From Desulfolutivibrio sulfodismutans DSM 3696 (GTDB taxonomy: Bacteria > Desulfobacterota > Desulfovibrionia > Desulfovibrionales > Desulfovibrionaceae): a DNA stretch of 64,000 bases. The notes under the pieces are model-generated. The model was not told the origin of the DNA and did no database searches. It was given only the letters and a program-made list of their open reading frames with translations. A program made the translations under genes and the position numbers. Shown in pieces: positions 34,898 through 43,930 of this stretch. The stretch is from contig NZ_CP045504.1 in the NCBI RefSeq assembly GCF_013376455.1, positions 3,121,001 through 3,185,000 of the forward strand, given 5' to 3'. The stretch's first letter is position 1. Every line of letters starts with the position of its first letter.

Positions 34898-36292
34898 CTA
34901 GTAGGCCTTGCCGGGATTCATGATGCCGTGGGGGTCGAACACGGCCTTGATGCGGCGCATGAGTCCGCGTTCGCCGGGGCCGATCTGGCGGTCCAGGAAG
35001 GGCAGCTTGGACAGGCCCACGCCGTGCTCCCCCGAGAGCGTGCCGCCAAGGGCCAGGGTCAGGTCGAGAATGGCTTCCCGGGCGGCCAGGGCGCGGCCGC
35101 GCTGGTCCGGGTCGGCGGCGTGATGCATGATGTTGACGTGCAGGTTGCCGTCGCCCACATGTCCGAAGACCAGGATGGGCAGCCGCTCCCGGGCGGCGAC
35201 GGCCTGGATGCGGGCCACGGCGGTGCGGATGGCCCCGCGCGGCACGGTGACGTCGTCGCTGAGCTTGTCCGGGGCCACCCGGAAAGAGGCCTGGTTGAGC
35301 GTAGTGCGCACCTCCCACAGGGCCTCCTGGTCGGCCTTCTCCCTGGCCGTCTGGACGAAAAGCGGCGTGCGCCCGGCCAGCACCCGTTCGAGCCGGGCCA
35401 GATCGGCGGCCAGGGCGCCCTCCGAGCCGTCCAGGCGTACCAGTAGCGCCGCCCCGGCCGTTTGCGTCCAGGGCAGGGGATTCAGGGCGGCCACGGCCGC
35501 AAGGCAGGTGCGGTCCACGAATTCCATGGCCGCAGGCAGCATCCCGGCCCGGAAGATGTCCCCGGCGGCGGCCAGGGCCGCGTCCGCGTCGGCATGGGCG
35601 CAAAGCGCCGTGGCCGTGGCCTCGGGCAGGGGCAAAAGCTTCACCGTGATGTCGGAGAAAAAGGCCAGGGTGCCCTCGCTGCCCACCAAAAGCCGGGTCA
35701 GGTCCAGACCGGCTACGTTTTTGTGGGTGCGCCCGCCGGTGACGATGACCTCGCCGCCGGGCAACACGGCCCGGATGCCCAGGATGAAGTCCCGTGTCAC
35801 GCCGTATTTGAGGGCCCGCATGCCCCCGGCGCAGGTGGCCGCGTTGCCGCCCAGGGTGGAAAAGCGCACGCTGGCCGGGTCCGGCGGATAGAACAGGCGC
35901 TTTTTGGCCAGGGCCGCCTGCAGGTCGCCGGTGACCACGCCCGGGCGGCACACGGCCACGAAGTCGTCCTCGGAAATTTCCAGGATGTCCGCATAGCGGG
36001 CCGTGGAGATGACGATGCCCGAAGGCGCGGGCACGCAGTCGCCCACGGTGTTGGTGCCCCGTCCCCGGCAGTGGATGGGCAGGCGCTCGGCATGGGCGAA
36101 GCGCAGCAGTTCGCGGATCTGGTCCTCGGTCTCAGGCCGGACCACGGCGGCGGGCAGGGCCTGGCGGCGGGAGGCGTCGGTCCCGAAGACGCAGGTCTCC
36201 TCGGGCGAAAACACGGCGGCGTCGCCGGGAAAGAGGTCGGCCAGAAAGCGGCGCGCGGCAGGGGGAAGGGGCGCAGGCGCGGCAGCGCTCAT
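34898..36292 (-). CDS. GlcD-type FAD-binding D-2-hydroxyacid oxidase
   Basis: The 464-residue enzyme oxidises a 2-hydroxyacid such as D-lactate or glycolate. The FAD-binding PCMH domain spans about residues 38-220 (VHFA-type region [40 protein letters not shown]). The C-terminal domain ends with [24 protein letters not shown] and [10 protein letters not shown]. It is one of several candidates for D-lactate dehydrogenase in sulfate reducers. An iron-sulfur partner is not adjacent. Its ATG overlaps the smpB stop by four bases. Confidence 0.9.
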   Translation of the reverse strand: MSAAAPAPLPPAARRFLADLFPGDAAVFSPEETCVFGTDASRRQALPAAVVRPETEDQIRELLRFAHAERLPIHCRGRGTNTVGDCVPAPSGIVISTARYADILEISEDDFVAVCRPGVVTGDLQAALAKKRLFYPPDPASVRFSTLGGNAATCAGGMRALKYGVTRDFILGIRAVLPGGEVIVTGGRTHKNVAGLDLTRLLVGSEGTLAFFSDITVKLLPLPEATATALCAHADADAALAAAGDIFRAGMLPAAMEFVDRTCLAAVAALNPLPWTQTAGAALLVRLDGSEGALAADLARLERVLAGRTPLFVQTAREKADQEALWEVRTTLNQASFRVAPDKLSDDVTVPRGAIRTAVARIQAVAARERLPILVFGHVGDGNLHVNIMHHAADPDQRGRALAAREAILDLTLALGGTLSGEHGVGLSKLPFLDRQIGPGERGLMRRIKAVFDPHGIMNPGKAY

Positions 36293-36756
36293 GCCCGGGC
36301 CAGCTCCCGGGCCGTCTCCCGGTCGATGTCCCGGGCTTTGAGGTCGTCGCGGCGGTCGTGGACCTTCTTGCCCCGGGCCAGGGCGATCTCGATTTTTATC
36401 CGCCCGTTTTTGAAATACATGCGCACCGGCACCACGGTTAAGCCCTTTTGCTCCACCTTGGTGCGCAGATGGGCGATCTCGGCGGCGTGCAGCAGCAGTT
36501 TGCGCTGCCGCTCGGGTTCGTGCCCGGAATAGCCCGCGTTCTCGTATTCCGCGATATGCACGCCGATCAGCCAGGCCTCGCCACCTACGAATTTGACGTA
36601 GCCGTCCTTGAAGCTGACCTTTCCGGCCCGAAGCGATTTCACCTCGGAACCCGTCAGGGCCAACCCCGCTTCCAGCCTCTCCAAAAGTTCGTAGAGCCGG
36701 TGGGCGTTTTTGTTGGGGGCGATCAGCTTCTCGCCGCCATGGGATGTCTTGCTCAT
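36289..36756 (-). CDS. smpB: SsrA-binding protein SmpB
   Basis: The 155-residue RNA-binding protein brings tmRNA to stalled ribosomes. It has the characteristic motifs [54 protein letters not shown] and the basic C-terminal tail [16 protein letters not shown]. The length is normal. The ssrA gene is not seen in the window. Overlap with the FAD oxidase gene suggests coupled translation, although the functions are unrelated. Confidence 0.95.
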   Translation of the reverse strand: MSKTSHGGEKLIAPNKNAHRLYELLERLEAGLALTGSEVKSLRAGKVSFKDGYVKFVGGEAWLIGVHIAEYENAGYSGHEPERQRKLLLHAAEIAHLRTKVEQKGLTVVPVRMYFKNGRIKIEIALARGKKVHDRRDDLKARDIDRETARELARA

Positions 36757-36865
36757 GGTCTCATAGGGGTTTGCCGTCCACGCAGGGCGCGGCCACGGCG
36801 TCAAGAAGTCATGTTAGCATGGTCGAATCCGAAAGGACAGGCCGCCATCCGGCCCCGGGGGGGCG

Positions 36866-38653
36866 TCAGACCGTCACGCCTTCCTCCTGATCCAGGAGGG
36901 AGGAATAGAACATCAGTTCGTCGGGGAACTTCTTGAAGATGGTTTCCTGCACCAGACGGTTGGTGCGCGAGACGGTGGTGCTTTCCAGGACTTCCTTGAG
37001 CAGGTTCTTGCAGTCGTCCATGGTGGCCTGGCGGATGATGCGCTTGATGCCGGGGATGGCCTGGGGGTTTAAGCTTATGGCGTCGATCTGCATACCCATG
37101 AGGATGGGGACGCAAAAGGGGTCCGAGGCCATTTCGCCGCACAGGCTGACCTCGATGCCCGCCTGGTGCGCCGCGTCGACCACATGCTTGATGCTGCGCA
37201 CCACGGCCGGATGCAAGGGCTGGTACATGTGCGACACATAGCGGTTGGTGCGGTCGATCCCCAAGGAATACTGGATCAGGTCGTTGGTGCCGATGCTGAA
37301 AAAATCCACCTCCCGGGCCAACACCTCGGCGATCATCACCGCCGAGGGCAGCTCCATCATGATGCCGATGGGCATCTCCGCATCGAAGGGCAGGCCTTGC
37401 TGTTTCAGTTCCGACTGGGCGGCGCGCAGCATGCTCATGGCCTGGCGAATCTCCCGCAGGCCCGAGATCATGGGGAACATGACCGAGACGTTGCCCACGA
37501 CCGAGGCCCGCAGGATGGCCCGCAACTGGGTCATGAACAGATCCTTGTGGTGCATGCACAGCCGGATGGCCCTCAGCCCCAGGGCAGGGTTGCGCTCCTC
37601 GGGGTTGCCCAGAAGGGAGATGAACTTGTCCGCCCCGGCGTCCAGGGTGCGAAGCGTCACCCGCTTGGGGGCCATGATGGAGGCCAGATCGAGGTATTCC
37701 TCGGTGAGTTCCTCCTCCGTGGGCAGAACCCGCCGGTTCATGTACGAATATTCCGTGCGGTACAGGCCGATGCCCTCGCCGCCGTTGTCGATGACCGCCG
37801 CCACCTCTTCCAGAAGCTCGATGTTGGCTTTCACCTTGACCCGGTAGCCGTCGATGGTCTCCCCGGGCAGGTGGCAGCCGCGCATGATGGAGGCGTGATA
37901 GGCCTCGAACTGGTATTTGAGATCGGTGTACTTGGCCAGTTCGTCCTCGTCGGGCTCCACCAGCACCGTGCCCTGCAACCCGTCCACCACCACCAGATTT
38001 CCGTCGCGGACATGCTCTTCCAGGTTGTTCACCCCGATGACCGCCGGGATGCCCAGGGTGCGGGCCAGGATGCCGGTATGGGAGGTCTTGCCGCCCTGGG
38101 CCGTGACCAGGGACATGATCTTGTCCACCTCGATGGCCGCCGTGTCCGCCGGGGACAGGTCGTCGGCCATGAGCACCACCCGGTTCTGCACGGCCTTGAT
38201 GTCCCCGGTCTGTCCGGCAAGCCGGGACTGGACCCGGTCGGAGACCATGCGCACATCCTGGATGCGGTCACGGAAATAGGGGTTGTCCAGGGCCTCGAAG
38301 GCCCGCTGCAAGTCGGCCACGGCCTTGTCCAGGGCCCATTCGGCATTGATGCCCAGGTCGCGGATGTAGCCTGCGGCCGCGCCTTGCAGCTTGGGATCGT
38401 CGAGAATCATCAGGTGCGAGTCGATGATGTGGGCATGCTCGCGAAGTTCCGCCGGAATGCGGTCGCGCACCTGGGTCAGTTCCTCGCGAAACTGCCCGAA
38501 GGCCCGGCCGAGCCGGTCCAATTCCGGTGTCACCAGTTCCGGGGCCAAGGCCTGCCGGGGAACGGGGCCCTGGCCGGACCTGTTCAGGAAGAAGGCCTTG
38601 CCGATGGAGACGCCGGCCGAAACCGGAATGCCTTTGAGAATGACGGAGGCCAC
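36866..38653 (-). CDS. ptsI: PTS enzyme I
   Basis: The 595-residue phosphoenolpyruvate-protein phosphotransferase passes phosphate from PEP to HPr. It has the N-terminal HPr-binding domain, the phosphohistidine motif GGKTSHTGILARTLGIPAV, and the PEP-binding barrel with GLRAIRLCMHH and the catalytic Cys in VSLCGEMASD. It lies 9 bases after the HPr gene and is the last gene of a IID-HPr-EI operon. Confidence 0.95.
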   Translation of the reverse strand: MASVILKGIPVSAGVSIGKAFFLNRSGQGPVPRQALAPELVTPELDRLGRAFGQFREELTQVRDRIPAELREHAHIIDSHLMILDDPKLQGAAAGYIRDLGINAEWALDKAVADLQRAFEALDNPYFRDRIQDVRMVSDRVQSRLAGQTGDIKAVQNRVVLMADDLSPADTAAIEVDKIMSLVTAQGGKTSHTGILARTLGIPAVIGVNNLEEHVRDGNLVVVDGLQGTVLVEPDEDELAKYTDLKYQFEAYHASIMRGCHLPGETIDGYRVKVKANIELLEEVAAVIDNGGEGIGLYRTEYSYMNRRVLPTEEELTEEYLDLASIMAPKRVTLRTLDAGADKFISLLGNPEERNPALGLRAIRLCMHHKDLFMTQLRAILRASVVGNVSVMFPMISGLREIRQAMSMLRAAQSELKQQGLPFDAEMPIGIMMELPSAVMIAEVLAREVDFFSIGTNDLIQYSLGIDRTNRYVSHMYQPLHPAVVRSIKHVVDAAHQAGIEVSLCGEMASDPFCVPILMGMQIDAISLNPQAIPGIKRIIRQATMDDCKNLLKEVLESTTVSRTNRLVQETIFKKFPDELMFYSSLLDQEEGVTV

Positions 38654-38662
38654 GCGTGGTTC

Positions 38663-39025
38663 CTATCGGAATCGTTTCTGGAACAGCCGGGCCAGGTGGG
38701 CCACGGCCTCATCGGCCTGGGGCCCGGTGGCCACGATATCCAGATTGGCGCCGTATCCCGCCGCCAGGGTCAAAATGTCAAGGATGCTTTTGGCGTCCAC
38801 ATCGTCTCCGTTTTGCGCAATGCGCACATCGCACGGGAACCGCTGCGCCTCGCGGGCCAGGATAGCCGCCGGGCGGGCGTGCAGTCCCTGCTCGTTGAGC
38901 ACGCTCACGGTCATGGACTGCCGTTCGGGCGACAGGGTCAGATCCTCGGACGCAGGGGACTCATCAGCCAATGTTGAGCGTTCCAAACGGTTTGTTCCTT
39001 TTGCGTGCATGGTCGGCCCGGTCAT
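38663..39025 (-). CDS. Phosphocarrier HPr with N-terminal extension
   Basis: The 120-residue product contains a full HPr domain from about residue 38. The phosphorylated His is His49 (GLHARPAA). Ser80, in AKSILDIL, corresponds to the HPr Ser46 regulatory site. About 37 hydrophilic residues precede the domain. An internal ATG at 38914 would give a normal-length HPr but lacks a ribosome site, so the longer form is listed with reserve. No HPr kinase gene is nearby. Confidence 0.85.
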   Translation of the reverse strand: MTGPTMHAKGTNRLERSTLADESPASEDLTLSPERQSMTVSVLNEQGLHARPAAILAREAQRFPCDVRIAQNGDDVDAKSILDILTLAAGYGANLDIVATGPQADEAVAHLARLFQKRFR

Positions 39026-39047
39026 GCATCCCGGGCGGAACAGGCCT

Positions 39048-39953
39048 TCATGATACGCGAAACGCCGTCAAACACAAACCAGCCGCCACCAATGCCGCGA
39101 ACACCATTTCCCGGGGAAAACGGGGTTCGGTCATGGCCCAGACCCCAAGCCCGGACACGATGATCAGGTCGCTTATGCCCATGGCCCCCACGGCTTTTGG
39201 GGCGGTGAGCATCCATAAAAATGTCAGCATGACGGCGTTGACGACCTTGATGCGCCGTCCCCAATTGATGAGATCCCATCGTTTGAGGCGTTTCAAGACC
39301 TGAAACCCTTCGCGGTATCCCGCCAAAAAGGTGGCCGCCTTGAAGATGTTGAGCCCCACAAGCATGCACAGGGCCAAAAGGCCCACCCCCAGGGAATGCC
39401 CGGTGGCCGCCAGGCAGGCGGCGGCAAGTCCCCACAGGCCGAGCAGGCTGCCGCCGAAAAAGGAGTCGCCCACGGCCGAGAGGGTGTAGGCCGTGGTGGT
39501 TTTGATGTCGTCGAGCATGGCCGGGGGCGCCAGCCCCTTGGCGATCTTGACCTCCAGCGACAAAAAAATGCCCACCAGAAGCGGCGCCCACATGGGGTGG
39601 CTGTTGTAGACCGTCAGGTGGCGGGCCATGGCCGCCTGAAAGGCCTCGGGATCGGGGTGCGCGGCCCGCAGTCCCGGCTCCATGGCATAGGCCAGGCCGA
39701 TGTTTTGCAACCCCTGGGTGTTGAAGGCCGCCGCCACCAGATACGACCGGAAGAAACAGCGCCGAAGCGCCCGCAGATCTGGTTCGCCCGCATGGGGCTC
39801 CCGCCGCTCATCCAGGATTCCGGCGACGGCTATCCCGTGGGGCGGGCAAAGGGGCTCCGCGTCGGCCCGGCAGGACGAACCGGAGAGGGCGGACGGACTT
39901 TGTGCGTCGTCGGCCAGGTCCGTTGCGTGGCGGGGTGCGTGGGAAGGGGACAT
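39048..39953 (-). CDS. Mannose-family PTS IID component
   Basis: The 301-residue membrane protein has the IID core from about residue 60 onward (LRRCFFRSYLVAAAFNTQGL, QNIGLAYAM, then AMARHLTVYNSHPMWAPLLV), ending in several membrane segments. The IID core normally works with IIC as the sugar channel. No IIA, IIB or IIC gene is in the window. The first ~55 residues are an unusual hydrophilic extension. The ATG at 39953, after GGAAA, is preferred over a more distant TTG. The gap 40014-40243 holds no gene. Confidence 0.85.
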   Translation of the reverse strand: MSPSHAPRHATDLADDAQSPSALSGSSCRADAEPLCPPHGIAVAGILDERREPHAGEPDLRALRRCFFRSYLVAAAFNTQGLQNIGLAYAMEPGLRAAHPDPEAFQAAMARHLTVYNSHPMWAPLLVGIFLSLEVKIAKGLAPPAMLDDIKTTTAYTLSAVGDSFFGGSLLGLWGLAAACLAATGHSLGVGLLALCMLVGLNIFKAATFLAGYREGFQVLKRLKRWDLINWGRRIKVVNAVMLTFLWMLTAPKAVGAMGISDLIIVSGLGVWAMTEPRFPREMVFAALVAAGLCLTAFRVS

Positions 39954-40243
39954 CACCCGTTTCCGGAGGTTGTGTCGTGCCATGGGGCTTTGGCGCACGA
40001 CGTTTTCAGGCAACCCATTGTGGCAAATGGCCCATCAAATGACAATCGGTCAATGCGTGTGTTCCTGAAATAGGCTTTCTTCATTGCCCTTGGCGTCGGG
40101 CAGGCGTACGCCGCCAACACCGATCAGGCTATCGAGCGGGCCTTGTTCTGCCCGGGGATGGCCGTGGCCTGCTCCTGCCGCTCTTTCAGGGGCTTTCGTC
40201 CGGGAGGGAAAGGCGTTATGGAAGAGGCAACAAAGGAGTAGTC

Positions 40244-40408
40244 ATGGACGTGTATCGGCCGACAATCATCAAGTACGGCATCGGATTCGGCTCGGCCCTG
40301 GCCATGGCCGTGTCGTTTACCCTTAACAAATCCATTTTCTGGGCCGTGATCCACGGTGTTCTGGGCTGGATCTACGTGGTCTACGCCCTGCTTTTCAAGT
40401 CCTACTGA
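40244..40408 (+). CDS. Tiny two-segment membrane protein, 54 aa
   Basis: This short frame starts MDVYRPTIIKYGIGFGSALA after a clear AAAGGAG ribosome site and ends LLFKSY. Two hydrophobic stretches (residues ~13-26 and ~31-49) suggest a hairpin in the membrane. It is in the opposite direction to both neighbours. No family is recognised. The good ribosome site and uninterrupted hydrophobic pattern argue that it is a real gene. Confidence 0.65.
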   Translation: MDVYRPTIIKYGIGFGSALAMAVSFTLNKSIFWAVIHGVLGWIYVVYALLFKSY

Positions 40409-40419
40409 TCCCGGCTGGG

Positions 40420-40809
40420 CTACAGGATTCCCGGCAGGCCGGCATAGTCGCCGCCGGGGGCGCGGCGTCCTTCCGGACGGCGGCAGAGATAGATCTGGGC
40501 GGCCAGATCGCGGCCGTCCTCCATGCGGATCGTGGCGAGGGTGCGCACGTACCAGTGGGGGTGGTCCTCCAGGCGGTCCAGGGCGGCCAGGGTGGCCGCG
40601 TCTACGGCATAGACCTCGCCCACGATGGGATAGGCGGCCTCGGCGGCATGCACGAAAGGGATCTGCCCGGCCACATGCATGACCAGGCGCTCGACGGTTT
40701 CCCCCCGCCCCAGAAACCCGGCGCGCCGTACCAGATGATGGTTGCAAAATCCCCGGCGCAGGGTGCCGTAGACGAAAATCAGGGTCGGCGCCTCGCCGTC
40801 TCCGGTCAT
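40420..40809 (-). CDS. Gamma-glutamylcyclotransferase-like protein
   Basis: The 129-residue protein has the AIG2/GGCT fold signature VYGTLRRG near the N terminus. An acidic residue later in LDRLEDHPHWYVR fits the catalytic Glu position. Such enzymes cyclise gamma-glutamyl compounds to 5-oxoproline and are used in glutathione or gamma-glutamylamine turnover; other members have unknown substrates. It lies 29 bases after the aldolase gene on the same strand. Confidence 0.85.
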   Translation of the reverse strand: MTGDGEAPTLIFVYGTLRRGFCNHHLVRRAGFLGRGETVERLVMHVAGQIPFVHAAEAAYPIVGEVYAVDAATLAALDRLEDHPHWYVRTLATIRMEDGRDLAAQIYLCRRPEGRRAPGGDYAGLPGIL

Positions 40810-40838
40810 GCCCCCTCCCTTTGCACCCGGGCCGTGGT

Positions 40839-42056
40839 TTAGCCCCGCGCCACCCGGGCCAGCACCGCCTCCCGGCAGTCCCGCTCCAGATCAAGCATGG
40901 CCGCAAAGGCCCGGTTGAAATCCCTGTCGTCCACGGTGAAGGCCCCATGCCCAAGGACCATGGCCGCCTGGTAGCCGCGCAGGGCCGGGGGCAGGGTATG
41001 CACCAGCCCGCACGGGCCGCAGCCCACCTCGCCCGGAACCACGGGAGCGCCGCCGATGCGGCGTTTTTCCCGGCAGGCCACATGGCAGCGGCCCCGGTCG
41101 GGACAATCCGTCCGGTCGCAGTCCATGGACAGGATCACGCTGAACTTGGGATGGCCGTGCAGCACCACCTTTGCCGCCGTTTCGGTCACGATGCGGGCGT
41201 GGGCCGGAAATTCGCTGGAGGCGGTCAGGGCCGTGCAGGAGGAGCCATCCAGGGGACAGGCCTCGATCTGTCCCTCCAGGGCATCCAGGGCCGCGCCCGT
41301 GCGGCTTATGTGCAACACGCCCTCCACCAGGCACGACACGTTGCCGAAGACCGAATCCACCAATCCGCTTTGCACCGTGAGCCGCCCGGCCTCGGCCATG
41401 GCCGCCCTGGCCGAGGCCGCGTCGGCCAGGGGCCCCGGGGACAGGGCCGGGGCCGTATCCGGCAGGGGCGGCAATTCGGGCAGGCCGTCCAGAACCCGGC
41501 CCATGGCCGCCGCCATGTCCGGCGGCAGTCCTCCCAGGCGGCGGCAGGCCAGGGCGTCGGAAAAAAATTTCACGAAGCAGGCGAAGCACATGGAGCTGAC
41601 GGTGACAAAGGCCTGTTCCAGGATCATGGACCCGTGGGCCGCCATGGAGCCGTCGGCGAACATGACCCCCTTGCGCCGGGACAGGGCCCGGGCGGCGGCG
41701 GAAACGGCCCCCCGGTCCCGGGGCGGCGGCCAGCCCGGCATGTCGAGGACCGGCAGGTCGTGGAAAAAGGTGCGGGTCTCGCAGTCTCTCGGGAAGACGG
41801 CGGCCTGCCCGGGGTGCGTCCCGGCCAGGGCGGCCCGGGCCAGGAAGGCGGCTGCCTCCCGGTAGGGCGTCGTCGGCCGGATCAGGATGGCCGCCCCGGC
41901 CCCCAGGCTGTCGGCCAGGGCGGTGAGAAAGGCCGCGGCCTCGTCCGGGCCGGTTGCGAAAAAGGCGTCGTCCCGGGCGCACAACGCGGCCTGGCCCTGG
42001 GCGCAGATTCCGGCCCGGGCCAGCTTGTCCGCATATCTGGCCATCAGCCGGTCCAT
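40839..42056 (-). CDS. Class II aldolase/adducin-family protein with extra N-terminal domain
   Basis: The 405-residue protein has a C-terminal class II aldolase domain (about residues 205-400). FGNVSC and LHISRTGAALD precede the metal-binding HGHP (Zn ligands) and the later VLGHGAF, which contains another His. A Cys-rich insert (CDRTDCPDRGRCHVACREKR) may form a metal site. The first ~200 residues are related in tone but lack the His motifs, so this may be a degenerate duplicate. Its start overlaps the AOR stop, which implies joint function in aldehyde or sugar-acid metabolism. Confidence 0.8.
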   Translation of the reverse strand: MDRLMARYADKLARAGICAQGQAALCARDDAFFATGPDEAAAFLTALADSLGAGAAILIRPTTPYREAAAFLARAALAGTHPGQAAVFPRDCETRTFFHDLPVLDMPGWPPPRDRGAVSAAARALSRRKGVMFADGSMAAHGSMILEQAFVTVSSMCFACFVKFFSDALACRRLGGLPPDMAAAMGRVLDGLPELPPLPDTAPALSPGPLADAASARAAMAEAGRLTVQSGLVDSVFGNVSCLVEGVLHISRTGAALDALEGQIEACPLDGSSCTALTASSEFPAHARIVTETAAKVVLHGHPKFSVILSMDCDRTDCPDRGRCHVACREKRRIGGAPVVPGEVGCGPCGLVHTLPPALRGYQAAMVLGHGAFTVDDRDFNRAFAAMLDLERDCREAVLARVARG

Positions 42057-43795
42057 GCCAGCCCCAGTTCCCGGGCCGTGTCGGCCCGGGGCAGCCCGGC
42101 GGCCGTCAGCCCCCGGATGCGGTAATAGGCGGCCCGGGCGGCCAAGAAGGCGGCCCGGTCGATGGGCGGCACGGCGAAATCCTCTCCCGGCGTGCCGGGC
42201 TCGGTGAAAAACCGGGCGGGCAGGTCGTCCTGGTCCACCGCAAACCCCCTGCGGGCGTTAATGATCCGCTCGGCATAGACCACGCGCTCCCCGGCCCGGG
42301 CCATCTCCCCGGGATCGGCCGGGTGGCCGGTGGCGGCGCACAGGGCCGGGGCCAGTTCCTCCAGGGAGGCGGCCAGGGTCAGGTACGGGCAGGCCACCAG
42401 GCTGTCCAGGGCGGCCAGGACGTTTTCGGCCTGAAAAAGGATGCGGGCCTTGCCCGCGAAGTCGAAACGGTCCGTGGCCACGGGTTTGCGCAGCACCTCG
42501 TGGCTGATGCCAAAGGCCCGCAGATGGCAGCCGCCCCGAGTGGAGACGGCGTAGGACAGGGCCAGGCCGTAGGCCCCGCGTGGATCGAAGGCCCCAAGCT
42601 CCAGGCCCTTGACGGCCATGGCCGCCCCGGGGAGCCCCGCCCCCCGGGCATAGGCCGCCGCGCCCCGGGCCAACTCCCGGCCAAGGCCCCGGCCATGCCC
42701 CATGTCGTCCACCAGGGCCAAGAGCCGCGATGGGGATAGGGGTTCGCCGCTGATCTCGGCATGGCAGGCCAGGACCGAGGCGGCGGAGACCGGGTCCAGT
42801 CCCAGGTCGATGCAGCGCGCGTTGGCGGCCACGGCGGTCTTCAGGTCGGGATTGTCCACCAGGGCCGTGAAATGGGACAGGGCGTCCAGGTCCGGCAGGG
42901 GCGTCCCGTCCGCCGCCATCCGGCCGCAGGGCAGGTGGCAGGCCCGGCAGCCCGTGCGGCGCGGGGCGTAGCCCCGGGCCAGGGCCGGGGCGTTGACCGC
43001 CTTTTGGCCGGGAAATCGGGTGGCGCGAAAATTTTGGGTGGGGGTCATGCCCAGGCTGTCCGTCAGATCCATCAGGGCGGCCGTGCCAAAGCGGGAGAGG
43101 CCGTGGGCCCCGGCCAGGGCCGGGGAGGCGGCCGTCAGGCGCATGAGGTCCGCCCGGGCCAGGGAAAGCCCGGCGGCGTCGGCCACATGGACGGCTCGCG
43201 AACCGGAGACGGCCACGTAGACCAGGTTTTTTGCGGCCAGACACAGCCCCAGTCCGCCGCGCAGGACATGCCCCGGCCGCCCGGCGACCACCCCGGCCAG
43301 GGCCGCGCCGGTCCAGGCCGCCGGGCCCGTACGCAGCACCTCTCCGGGGAAACGCAACCGGGCCGCGATGTCCGTGGCCCCAAGCGCGGTCCAGTCCGGA
43401 CAGGGCCGCAGGACGGCCTGTCCATCCACGATCTCAAGCCCCGACGGCACATCCGCCCGTCCGGCGACCACCACCCCGGCAAGTCCGGACCCGGCCAGGG
43501 CAAAGGCCAGCCGTCCCCCGGCCTGGGCGTCGAACACGGTCCCGGTCAGGGGGGAGATTGCGGCCACGATGGACCGGCCGCACAAGGGGACGGTGGTTCC
43601 GGACAGGGGGCCGCCAAAAAGGCACAGGGGCATGTCCGGATGGTCGAAGGGCAGGTGGGCGTAGGGCAAAAGCTCCATGACCGCACGCCCCCGGCCGCCG
43701 GGAAAACCCGATGCGCTGGGATTGGCGGTGCGCTCCGGGTGCGCGGTGGTGGCCTCGAGGCGGACGCGCAGGATGTCGCCGGGGGATACGCTCAT
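42044..43795 (-). CDS. Aldehyde:ferredoxin oxidoreductase-family protein
   Basis: The 583-residue tungsto- or molybdo-pterin enzyme oxidises an aldehyde to its acid with reduction of ferredoxin. The cluster motif CRACHLPCG and a distant Cys in LVACPYLTLA supply the [4Fe-4S] ligands. Domain 1 contains the pterin loops (SGSRAVHVADAAGL is in the linking part). The length is near the usual ~600. It heads an operon with the class II aldolase and a GGCT-like gene. The physiological aldehyde is unknown. Confidence 0.88.
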   Translation of the reverse strand: MSVSPGDILRVRLEATTAHPERTANPSASGFPGGRGRAVMELLPYAHLPFDHPDMPLCLFGGPLSGTTVPLCGRSIVAAISPLTGTVFDAQAGGRLAFALAGSGLAGVVVAGRADVPSGLEIVDGQAVLRPCPDWTALGATDIAARLRFPGEVLRTGPAAWTGAALAGVVAGRPGHVLRGGLGLCLAAKNLVYVAVSGSRAVHVADAAGLSLARADLMRLTAASPALAGAHGLSRFGTAALMDLTDSLGMTPTQNFRATRFPGQKAVNAPALARGYAPRRTGCRACHLPCGRMAADGTPLPDLDALSHFTALVDNPDLKTAVAANARCIDLGLDPVSAASVLACHAEISGEPLSPSRLLALVDDMGHGRGLGRELARGAAAYARGAGLPGAAMAVKGLELGAFDPRGAYGLALSYAVSTRGGCHLRAFGISHEVLRKPVATDRFDFAGKARILFQAENVLAALDSLVACPYLTLAASLEELAPALCAATGHPADPGEMARAGERVVYAERIINARRGFAVDQDDLPARFFTEPGTPGEDFAVPPIDRAAFLAARAAYYRIRGLTAAGLPRADTARELGLAWTG

Positions 43796-43930
43796 GGCGC
43801 ATCCTGGGTATCAGAGCGATCCGCTCCCGGCAATCCCGGCGAAAAATCCTCCCGGCGATGTTTTTTCCTAAACCTTGGCCCGTCCTGGCCGATAAGAGAT
43901 GCCAAGAGGCTCTTGCCCAAGGAATCGGCC

